DNA of 64,000 nucleotides, taken from contig JADNYV010000011.1 in the NCBI GenBank assembly GCA_015501055.1, forward strand, positions 455,850 through 519,849, written 5' to 3'. The notes under the pieces are model-generated. The model made no database searches, had not been told where the DNA came from, and saw only the letters and a program-made list of their open reading frames with translations. Made by a program: the position numbers and the translations under genes. Below are positions 11,329 through 21,266 of this stretch, one piece after another. The stretch comes from Mucidula mucida. Taxonomy: Eukaryota; Basidiomycota; Agaricomycetes; Agaricales; Physalacriaceae. Numbering within the stretch: the stretch's first letter is position 1; the number at the start of each line of letters is the position of its first letter.

Positions 11329-11760
11329 CTATTTTGTGGATGTCAGTTGAAACGGCAAGTGCTGACCTGCTCCTCGATTCCAACCATTACCGGGAATGTT
11401 GGTACGATACCTGCATGGCACAGAGACTCCATAGTTACCTAGTACAAGCCACAATTTACTCAGTCCGCATGCCTCGTTGAAGTATACCCTCTGAGTAACC
11501 TGAGGTCTCACTGCGACCCCGCCGTCAAGAATCGCGTCTCGCATACGGAAGTATTTTCCTAATTCTACCGCCTTTTCTTTGACGTGAACATCGTACAACT
11601 GCCCCTTTTCGACCTCAACTTTGCATATCGGGACTACATGATACCAATGTTTACTCGTTCAGCTGGACTTTATCAAATCTGCGTACAAGTTCAAGTCGGC
11701 CAGAAAGCCATAATCATCCTTTACAAAGGCCCACAGAGGCAGTAACATATATTGATACAC
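11329..11760 (-). other. Unclassified open frame, possible gene fragment
   Basis: Reading leftward from about 11755, the frame gives LLPLWAFVKDDYGFLADLNL. An interruption of about 30 bases follows that could be a very short intron or decay. A frame rich in Val and Lys then follows (KVEVEKGQLYDVHVKEKAVE, then FRMRDAILDGGVAVRPQ) and ends at 11329. It lies between the NAB2-like fragment and the kinase-like gene. The corresponding spacers at 49853-50690 and 61063-61901 do not contain it. The composition looks coding, but I do not recognise a family and no start or complete exon structure is evident. Confidence 0.3.
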
Positions 11761-12568
11761 TGGAATTTGGATCTTCTTCTCAACCTGCACTTCACCGTTC
11801 ATCTGAAAAGATGTTCACAGCATCACGGTGAGTATAATTCCCGTTCAAAATTTGCACCTCACCTTCCATCATCCACCTGTTTCATTACACCGCTTCAATC
11901 TTGTCTCCAGAAATGTACTGCATCTGAACACCCGGAACGCTCAGTGTGACGCTATACCGATACTAGTCCAACATTAGCGAGATTGTGCAGTGAGGAATGG
12001 GGACATTGTACCACACAGGCAAGATGTGTCTTTTGAGACCCGGAGATTACTCCCTGCTGGCCCTTGGTGGCCGAGATCCCCCAGCTGTCGGTATAATTTG
12101 CGGTAAATACAACAAGTGCCTCCTCTCAAATTGAATCTAGAAGATAAAGATCAATTGTGTTGCCAGTATGCCAGTCAGAGCTATTACTGGTTGCGACGAC
12201 ATCACAGGCCCTTGTTGTCGGAGTATGTGTATGAGTGATGAGCTTAACAGCAGTACAGGGCTCCATCAGTGGGGCATCAACAAGGGTCATCTGACTCTGG
12301 GACCCGAGTATTCCTAATCGTGAACGTTAACTTGATCCTTGTCAACCATGTCCGCAAAGCTCGCCTTTACTTGCTGTGCCTTGCTTGGGACGTGTGCTTA
12401 CGCCTACCAACATGTCCGAATAATCCCAATGGCGACTTTGCACGAGACATTGCTCTGGACTGTTCGCTCATGGTGGCACCGACATCCAGCTTCCGGAGAC
12501 CTCGCTGACTGGGACATGGGACCAGATTACAACGACATGAAAGACCTTACAGACGCGAATTACGCGCC
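11761..12568. other. Spacer upstream of kinase-like gene copy 1
   Basis: Bases from about 12340 onward are homologous to the start of the kinase-like genes at 50691 and 61902, including the codons MATLHETLLWTVR. A one-base deletion near 12552 relative to those copies separates this upstream start from the rest of the gene. Nothing else is recognised. Confidence 0.4.
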
Positions 12569-13760
12569 ATGGATGCCTGGAAGTTCTTGGCCCCCTTCTT
12601 CGCGTCGCAGGGATACTTTCTATATGTCAGAAACCTTGAAAATGACCCAACTCTCGACACCCCGAGTTGGCCTCCGCCGTCTTTGTCTCAGGAATATCCA
12701 TACGCCAGAGTGTTGTGTACAGTGTCGCATTTTGGATTCCCGGTACGTAGTTGTCGTTCCTTCGAAATTTGCTCATCCCGTTGAATAGGATATGCGCTTA
12801 TGGGGCGCTAGAGATCGACTTGGAAGAGAACTTGTCTTAAAGTAAGTCATTCTGGGCTTTGACAGCTTTCGTAGATATACTACAATCTCATACAGATTGA
12901 TCTCTACTACCTCTTCTCCGACACCAGAATTGCTTGCTTTACAGCGGCTCAACACTCCAGCTGCACGCTCGGATCCCCGAAATCACACTATCCCTGTGTT
13001 GGACTTTGTTACATGGGGTTGTTTGGTCTTTGCAGTGATGCCACGGTGCGTTGGTTGATTGGCTGTTCCTCCGTCCTCATTAGTTTACTCGTCACAAGCT
13101 GGATATGCGCCTTTAACATTCGCTTTCGGACGTTAGAGGATTCTATAGTTCTCTGGGAGCAGCTTCTTGAAGTGAACAATCTCCTAGATCGAGCCGGTCT
13201 CTTCGCTGACCTCGATTTAGGCTCTGGAGTTCTGTCACGAACAGCGCATTGCGCACTGCAATATTTTGGACCAAAATACTCTGGTCAATGTCCTTCCTGG
13301 CGATGTGGTTGATTTTGGTATTTTTGACCTTAATAAGGATTGTGTCTTTGCCTTCATCGACTACGGTTTTGCTTCGGTGGTGCCTCTGAATATGGCGCTC
13401 GAGGATGCGCCCCTTCGGCATAATTTGCGGTTGGACTTCAGAAGAGGTCTACAAGGCAGAGGTTCCACTTGCAACCCATTTGAGGCGGATGTTCTTTTTC
13501 TCGGGGCACTGATGCAGCGCCACATACGAGTGAGTTTGCCATCTTATGCCGTGTTTCAATTTACAAGGAGGACGATACAGATGGTACCGGATGTGTTTCC
13601 TGAAGGAATCCAACTTGTGGAGAGGATGATGGGTTTGCATGGTGCACGCGTGCCCTCCGCTTCGGAGGCTCTACGCGACTTCCGGACTATAAAGGGGAAA
13701 TTGAGCCGCGCCACGCTCAATCATGAATTTGTCTCGCAGAGGTGGGATGGTCGCACCTGA
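12569..13760 (+). CDS. Kinase-like protein with Asn in place of catalytic Asp (copy 1)
   Basis: A multi-exon protein-kinase-fold gene of an agaricomycete-expanded family. From ATG 12569 (MDAWKFLAPFFASQGYFLYV) the frame runs through exons encoding DMRLWGARDRLGRELVLK (the invariant Lys is the last residue before an intron), LQRLNTPAARSDPRNHTIPV and FAVMPRW. The Trp of the last motif is restored by splicing CCACG at 13044 to CTGG. EQLLE is then joined to ALEFCHEQRIAH. The catalytic loop reads HCNILDQN: the codon at 13260-13262 is AAT where the paralogues have GAT. The DFG position is FIDYG. The C-terminal part (NPFEADVLFLGA, MVPDVFPEGIQ) is open to TGA 13760, with no internal stop. A one-base deletion near 12552 removes the longer N-terminus seen in other copies. 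It may be a live pseudokinase or a pseudogene. Confidence 0.65.
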
Positions 13761-14588
13761 AAAGACAACCGCATAACTTTGTTGAGCCGCAAATATATAT
13801 GACGTTGCCTTGCATAAGTGACGATCCATGCCACAGAGACACGAAGACATATTAAAGCTATTCGCAGAGAACACGGCTCTGAAGGTGTTGGAGGACTCGC
13901 GCGGCCTTGGAACGCTCACGATGCTCGCCCACATTGCCGCGTGAGCCAAGACGGTCGATTGCAAGCATGGAAGGCCGTTCAAGGAGAGAGCGGCGAGTTA
14001 CAAGGTCCTGGCGATTTTGCAACGCCGACGATTGAGCCAGTCTGTAGTAGAAGATAATCGACACAATGATGTTCCTCCTTGCTATGACACTGCCCGCGGA
14101 TATGTTGCTACGACTCTGGTAGCTTCGCTCCGCTTCCAGTCACCCAAAGGAAAATTTGCCGTTTACTCGTTTCGACTGGCAAGTTGAGTCGTTAAGTTTA
14201 GCGCGACCCTCTTAAATATGCCTTCGGGGCTACAGTCGTGGTGAAATAGGCACCTGAACATTCAGATGTAACCTAAAGACTAGTCGAGTCAGCGCTCTCG
14301 ATAGAGCGGTTCCTCGTGCTATCAAGATACCCTTGCCTCTGAGTCGTCGCTTCACTGATACTTTGAATAAGCTTGGAGGAGACATGATCCGATGTCTACT
14401 CAGCTCGGGGCAGTTTTTGAAAGGTAATCGGTAAGCCGAACGGACTCTTTATCATCGACAGTACTCATTAGACCTACGCCAGTACGCGCAATTGAAATGT
14501 GAATGAGAAGTAGGCGCATCAGCATTTAGCCCGCTCTAGAAATGTCGCATTGACGAGGATATATTCAAAATACGGTATTGTACTGAAA
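13761..14588. repeat. Kinase-gene 3' flank and decayed PEP-mutase-family tail
   Basis: Bases 13761-14200 are homologous to the sequence 3' of the kinase-like copies at 23830-24280, 52026-52500 and 63236-63700. Bases 14340-14560 resemble the last two exons of the PEP-mutase/ICL pseudogene in degraded form (AAGCTTGGAGGAGACATG.. corresponds to the LKETGTD region). The same degraded tail recurs in front of FunK1 copy B (about 26760-26830). The SDR gene that follows the kinase gene in the other blocks is missing here. Confidence 0.6.
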
Positions 14589-17500
14589 CTACTTATTCTT
14601 CTGTCGTTTACTAGGCGTCGGTGAACCAGGAGAAACCTGTTGTTTCGAACGTGTTCGCGAAGTTGTTGCAGTCGGCGATGAGTCCAAGTGCGCAGGAATT
14701 AATTCACTGCTTGTATCAGAAGGCAGCAACAGGTCGCGGAGCTCCTTCTGTCGCTTCTCCAATATCTTTTCCACAGTGCCATCATCATCCTCCTCGGTAG
14801 GGACCGTTGCTATTGTTTTCTCCAACATAGCAATGACCCTCGAGTGAAGGGTGTGATATTCATATAACTCGCGATGAGTATATGCCAAGCGAAGAAGACC
14901 GAACCATTCACGAACGAGGGGCTTGAGATGGTGGAAGTAGGGATGGAAATTGCCCACAACATCCTCTTCAAAGTCATGGGGGTGGGCGAATAGATGGCGT
15001 TTGTTCACAACAAGGGTGGCGTCGTCACTGTCGAAGACGTGGTAGACAACATTGCGCAGCATTGTGGAACCAGTTCCTTCGTCGGTGAGCTCGGCACGAC
15101 GAGCGCCGCCAGGTCCACTGCGTATCATGCAGATGTTGACCAAGATCCACAAAAATGACTCGATATCATGGATTGCATCTTGATATTTTACTGCTAAGTC
15201 ATTTCCATATCTGACCGGGGCAGCGCCAAGCACTTCTGCGCTAGCATAAGGAGGAGTTCCCTAAAAGAAAAGACGTCAAGATCAATCTGAAGGTTTGTAG
15301 GATGGGACTTACAGTTCTAGACGCCTTAGAAGTGTCCTTGTCCTCATCCTTTGGTGGGTTGACGGCGGGATCAAAGTCAAAACTCCGTTGGACCTATTAT
15401 ATGCATGAGCGTGATCACCAAAATGTTCAAGACGACATACAGAGTGCCATCCTAACCGATCTGTTGTAATAATATGATCTTCTTGAGCGGGAGGGAATGC
15501 TAAACTATACTCGATGGCCGCGATCATATAGGTGTTGTCAATGTTGATGTTAACTCCGAGCACATCATACGCAGAGGAAATAACATCAGGGTGCAGTGAT
15601 AGTGACAGCTTGGGCAAGTGCTTGCGCCTTCTAAAATAAGAAGTGATTACGAGGGAGAGGGACGCAATTTCAGCCTCTGGTATTGGGTCATCTTGAGTTT
15701 GAGCCGGAGGGAGTGTTCTGGTATGTCGAGCACCCAGCTTTGAGCGATCCAAGTCAATAAGACACCCTTTGGTGCCAAAAGGAGTCGTTGCTCCTTTATC
15801 TGGACACCGCGCGATGATGACATTCCCGGCACTGATATCACGGTGTAGAAGACCGTTGTTGCAGAGATGTTCATGACCTGCAAGTCATTATCGTCAAAGA
15901 TATGTCGTACACATGAAACAATCATACCTTGCACTCCGTTCAAGAATACCACAAGAAGTTCTTTCAATGTTGCAAAATATTTCAGCGGCCAGCCGTAGGT
16001 CGACATAATGACGCGCGTGTGAACTCGAGAAACAAAAGCTCTCATTCGAGGAGTAGTAATTCGGTCAATCTCGTCATCGTCCGTCGATGCGACATGCAGG
16101 AAACGCTCTTCGCTTTCCAACCGAGGACGCTTCGCTCCCGGTCTTTGTTTGTCAACTGGCGGCAAGCTGTCGGAGAGGCCCGCACGTATGAATGCCCCAG
16201 TCCGATCCACCATATCGTCGATTATGGCGTCCTCGTACAGCGTTATTCGAGCAAGAAATTCGCAATCAGACCCATTTGCCTCGCTGTAGAGTTCGCCTTC
16301 AGACTTGATGGATTCGGGACGCCACGACTGCTTGAGAACAAAAATCTGAACAAGGACGTGAGCTTGGTTACAAGGTAACGGTTGGTATGTACCTCTTTGC
16401 CGGGTTGACCATCTATGAAGCGTACCACTGCCCAGACTAGTGTTGCCCTACCACGCATCACCCTTGCACGAGCAACACTCATGACTTTGACGGTCAAGTA
16501 CTGCGTACCGTCATTGAGTGTGATGACCCATCTCTTCTTGTACGAATCAGTCGCAAAGACGTCGAGCGCTGTCTCACTTGTCAATCGGTAAGACTCGACC
16601 ACCTCATTAGGCTGAACATAAATTTTCATGGAGGGATCAAAGCCAAGTTTGTGTGGGGCAAGGACGGCAAACGAGGCAATGATACGTATAAAATGTTTCG
16701 GAAACTAAGGCAAGAAATGTGAATCATAACGTGGTGCGTATCGTAGATGAAACTCACCTTGTGGATATCGATAGGCGTACTAGTAAGGAGGACGCCGGAT
16801 CGGTCATGGAGGCATACTGACATGCATCGTGGTCCAAGAGTAAAACCGAAAACGAATCGACGATCGAGTTGCTCGCGCAATATTTGCCGCAGATAGCCAA
16901 TGAGCTGCTTGACCACCCCCTCCCACTCTTCGTTGTCTCTGCGCTTCATCTCCAGCGCGGCGACGATTTGAAGCCACCAAATAACGCCCTATACACAAAG
17001 TCAGTCTTAAGCGATGCCGGAAAATCGATAAAATACGCACTTTGGCTTCATCCTACAAAGAAAGTCAGGAATATCCTCGGGAATAAAGAGTGTTTGACAT
17101 ACCGGAGACAGATTCTTGACACGGTCATGCAGGAGACTATGTGCAAGCAGACAATCCGGTCGTATGCGTGCAATAGTTTTATCGGCAGAGTCCGGAGCTT
17201 TTGAATGGTAATCGACCCATCGCGTCGATCCTCCAAGCCGAGCAGAATTTTCACCGGGATGCTGAGAGCATAGCTCTTCCGCGGCGCGGTGGATGACGTT
17301 GGCGACAGAGACGAATGCACCATACAATTCATCCTCCTTGCGGACTGAGTCGGGAAATGCGCTCCATCGGGACTCTGGGTGATGCGCCCCGTTGACTTTG
17401 TCCCAAATCGCGTCAACAAGAGTTTCCTCGATCGGGAACATGGCTTTTAAAAACTCCTCCGTATCGGTGACACGACAGTGGACGGGGAAATCAGTGTTAA

Positions 17501-17633
17501 CAGCCTCCTTCATGCTAGCTGCACTTTCTTGCTGGTAAGAGTAGCTCAATGAAGGACGTCCTGCTGTGCGTATCGGTGCGTTGTTGCTCGCAGCAGGTTT
17601 CTTGTACGTCTGTGGTGGGATATGGACCCCCAT
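14589..17633 (-). CDS. FunK1-type protein kinase, full-length copy A
   Basis: FunK1 kinases are a family found in multicellular basidiomycetes and some ascomycetes; their substrates are unknown. ATG at 17633 gives MGVHIPPQTYKKPAAS. The N-terminal region (to about 17110) is followed by a 12-base exon at 17041-17052 (DEAK), then GVIWWLQIVAALEMKR and the FunK1 strand-rich segment (RRFVFGFTLGPRCMSVCLHD). The kinase core begins with exons near 16715-16400. The catalytic loop is GLLHRDISAGNVIIAR (15865-15815), and the metal-binding segment is GCLIDLDRSK in place of DFG. The later helical motif is DIESFLWILVNI (about 15165). A basic tail ends with SPGSPTPSKRQKNK and TAG at 14591-14589. Of the five large FunK1 copies this is the only one with both ends and all key residues. 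It sits tail-to-tail with degraded PEP-mutase sequence. Confidence 0.85.
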
Positions 17634-19486
17634 GATGAGAGAGAGGAAGACAAGAAGACCACAAGGACGCACCCAAAAACAGTGGCTGATAAAGCTTTAT
17701 CGATTATCACTTGAGAATCGCGGCAGCTTTTATGCCTCTGTGCCACGCCGGGTGCACGAGTGTGACTTGTTGAAGTTGTTGAAGAAGGCAACCAGAGCCA
17801 CGTGATCGATCTATGGCTTGAGTCTTCCCACCATTGTCGAGTTCACGAGACAGTCCGCCACAAACTCGAGCCTGCACTTGCCAGGCTCTCCTACCATCAT
17901 CAGCTCCGTACACCTCGCTTCGCGTCGTAGCTGGACGCCAACAATTTGAGTAAAACTCTTCTCTACCGTGTTGCCGAAGTTTGTGTTCCCGGACACTCGC
18001 TTCAAGTCCAACATCGAGAGGCGACAGTGTCGCGGAGTCCGACGTCACCAACGTCGCTCATAACCGTTAACCTCCCAGTGTCATTCACCGACTCCGGTTC
18101 GTGCTGATTACGACCCGAATGTTGTCACACGTCGAACGATTTCTGTACAATGAGCGCACAATCCTGGTATCTAGTTTAAGCAATAGCACAATGTTCAGGA
18201 ACCTTCTTGTACCCTCTGCACGGACAACTTGGGAAGCCATTGAACGTTTAATGTGGGCACAATACCAGCACGATGTGGAATTTACACAGCTCCGTCGTCC
18301 GTTCCGGATAGGCGTCTGACCGTCGAAGCTACCCATCGGTCGGCCAAAGCTTCGATGTCGTGCGTTAATAGTATCGAACAGGTGAGTCTGAATGTTACAC
18401 AGTTATGCCATGAATGCCGTGGTCTGTAAATTGGTTGTAAGATTAACGCCGCACAGATCCTTGGTCTGGACTCTAATCTGTTCCTCAAATGGGCTGCGCT
18501 TTCTTGAAGGTCTGCGGTCATCAGCTCAACCGTGACATTCCGTGAAGCGTTGACGGCTGATTTCTAACGCACGCCAAGATGATTGATACGTTCTCGTCAA
18601 TGTACTTTCTAGAACTTCCTTTTGCCTCTACCTACCGATAGTTCGTGCCGCTTGTTCACGACGACGAGTTCGAAAGTAATACCTGCATCACTGCCCCTTA
18701 CGCTATCGCGGTTTTCAAGGAGGTCTGCGGTGGAGAGTAGTGGAGGTTTACAATAACTTGAAGAGACTGTTCACCGCTGCTGTGGAATTGACGGCTGTGA
18801 CTTCTAGCGCGCTTCGAATCCCAACTTCCTGTTCAGAGCATCTCATTGAAAAGTCATTTAAGAACAGAAGCATGTTACGCCTCCGATCTGTAAGTACGCC
18901 GCTTCAGATTCGGTGGCACCCACTCTATGCCAAGCCGCTGCTACTCAGAGTCAAGGATCTACTGCTTCTGTTCGGGATTCGTGGGGAGCCTTAAGGCCTA
19001 TCTCCTCGTTCTAAGGAGCGTGTCATATGTCGACACTGAAGGCCGTGGGTATGACTGATTGTCGTACCGGAAAGAAACAAGCGAAATACAAGCAGAGGAA
19101 GTCCTAATATTGCCGTTCTAATACCGCATACTCATGGTCGAGAACAGGATTTCCACATGTCTCTCAGCTACTCGGATGCAATGCTTCAGCCCTGTACTAT
19201 GTAGTACTGTCAACTTCACTTGGGGAGTGCGTGGCTCTCATAGCGTCAGTTTAGCACCCTTGCCAAGCCCTGCTAATCCACTTAGTCGTCTCGAGGACTT
19301 CAAGTCCGTCTCAATGATAAAAAACTCAGACGAAGTGCAAAGTCGGCGGCTGCGGCTTTCCGACCTAAACTCCTCCCGGGCAAAGTTGTCGGGGTATCCA
19401 GTATTGGTTGGGTTCTCTCGGATCCGCCACTTCTCGATGTCTGATGAAAGATTGTTCCTGACCTGAATGGGACTGTCCCATACAGG
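17634..19486. other. FunK1 5' flank and spacer
   Basis: Bases 17660-18060 are the FunK1 promoter-side flank; related sequence follows copy B (29820-30010) and copy D (55680-55979). From about 18100 to 19480 no coding exon is supported on either strand; weak similarity to the copy B flank continues to about 18200. Confidence 0.5.
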
Positions 19487-19494
19487 TATAAAAG
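19487..19494 (+). promoter_or_regulatory. TATA box of PEP-mutase-family gene
   Basis: TATAAAAG lies 82 bases before the ATG at 19576, a plausible distance for a strongly expressed fungal gene with a short leader. A pyrimidine-rich stretch (about 19515-19565) follows, as is common around fungal transcription starts. No mapped start site is available. Confidence 0.55.
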
Positions 19495-19575
19495 AGAGAA
19501 TGGGTATCTGGGATTTTTCACCGTCCTGCTCTTAGGAATCCTCAACCACTCCTCTTCAACTACACCTCGTCTACC

Positions 19576-20981
19576 ATGCCCGCTCCCAGCTACTCTGTCC
19601 CTCGCGAAGTTCAGGCTGCTCCAGTTGTTGCGTCTCCTGAGGTCACAAACTCGAGCGGCGCGTACTATAATGCTCGCCTCGATCCCAAGAACTTCCTCGA
19701 AGGGCCTCTGTCAGAGAACCCTGCGACACGGCTGCGCCAGATGCTAGCTCGCCCTGGCATTGTTGTAAGTCTTGGATGACAATACTTCTTCGTCTTTTGC
19801 TCATCCAACGTAGGTTGCACCGGGTATCTGCGATGGTATCAGTGCTCGGTGTGCTCTTGAAGCTGGATTCGACTGCCTGTATCAGAGGTACATTTCAATA
19901 GGTTTTCGTTGTTCACCACTCTAACAATACATGCAGCGGTGCTGCGACAACTGCTTCGCGCATGGGACAGCCAGATCTTGCTATCGCCACGCTGAATGAT
20001 TTCGTCGAGGTCAGTGACATCTTGTGTGGCGCACTTAAACATTGATCTCACGCAAAACCATTTTTAGGCCGGTCAAATGGTATCCAGTCTGAACCCCAGC
20101 GTTCCCGTCATCGCCGATGCCGATGTGGGCTTCGGTGGGCCTGCTATGGTCGCTCGTACTGTTCGGCAATATGCGAGAGCCGGAATAGCTGCGCTACACA
20201 TTGAAGATCAAGTTCAAACTAAGCGATGTGGTCATCTGTTAGGAAAGCAGGTGGTCTCGCGGGAGGAGTTCCTCACGCGCATCCGTGCCGCTGTGATTGC
20301 TCGGGACACCATTCCGGGAGGATCTGACTTTGTAAGAACATTCTATGAAATGGTGGAAATCTCTGAAGTCGAATGTGATTTACCCAGGTCATTATTGGAC
20401 GCACCGACTCTGCTCAAGTCCTAGGGATGGAGGAAGCTATTACGCGCCTCAAGCTAGCGGCAGCTGCTGGGGCAGACGTCTGCTTTATCGAAGGCGTGCG
20501 AACGAAGGAGCTCCTTGAATCAACCGTCGCAGCTCTGGCTCCCACGCCCGTACGTATTCATCATGAACGTCAGAAGAGTGACCACGTTAACACGTCTTCT
20601 TACCTAGGTTCTTGTCAATGTTATCTCCGGTGGTTTGACGCCCTCTTTCACATATCCCGAGGCGGAACAAATGGGCGCTAAGATCATCAGTAAGGAAGCA
20701 CTCGATTCTGCCGAATAGGACTGATCGTTGGTTAGTTTTCTCCTTGGTATCTTGTGTGGCAATGTTGCACGCTGTTCGCGCCGCCATGAGATCGTTGAAG
20801 AAGACGGGGACCGACTTTACCTCTGCGCAAGGTATGGACCCCAAGGCGTTCTTCGAGGTCATGGGTAAGACGGATACATATAGTGGCATTAAGAGATCCC
20901 TGCTAACCAATGTCATCAGGTCTCAATGAGGTGATAGAACTGGACGCGAAAGCCGGTGGGTCTGCTTTCCAAGTTGTTTAG
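19576..20981 (+). CDS. PEP mutase / isocitrate lyase superfamily enzyme (copy 2, intact)
   Basis: A complete multi-exon gene of the family that includes methylisocitrate lyase, dimethylmalate lyase and oxaloacetate hydrolase. Exon 1 (ATG 19576) gives MPAPSYSVPREVQAAPVV. It is followed by NPATRLRQML, VAPGICDGISARCALEAGFD, CLYQSGAATTASRMGQPD, the Mg2+-binding IADADVGFGG, the active-site loop QTKRCGHLLGKQV (catalytic Cys present), GRTDSAQ, and the C-terminal MDPKAFFEVMG and AGGSAFQVV, with TAG at 20979-20981. Introns are about 50-60 bases with GT-AG ends. Substrate choice cannot be settled from the motifs alone: methylisocitrate lyase, dimethylmalate lyase-like and oxaloacetate hydrolase (oxalate-forming) are all possible. 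A TATA box precedes it, suggesting good expression. The neighbouring gene also acts on a small hydroxy acid (lactate). Confidence 0.88.
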
Positions 20982-21266
20982 ACGCCGGAGGGAATCAAGT
21001 ATGCATGCTGTTATTCTTGGATTTATCTGTACACAACCACTATAATATACGGCATCAGAGGATATGTTTATAGGAGGCTCCATAGATCCATGCTTGGAAC
21101 ATGAACGCGTGAACAGTACTCAAGAGTTTGAAAGGCATGTTCTTCCGGTATCCGGACCGGTGACGGTGATTTAGAGCGGGCAGCCATCGTTCCGCTTTCC
21201 GCAATCGGGCCTATTTGACTGGCTGATTCCCCACACATCTCCACACCTGTCCTTACTCCCCTCATC

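Noticed and set aside
15929..16378. 149-codon plus-strand frame within FunK1 copy A, repeated at 28,128 and 53,918
   Set aside because: Antisense to FunK1 coding exons that carry the kinase motifs; repeated only because FunK1 is repeated.
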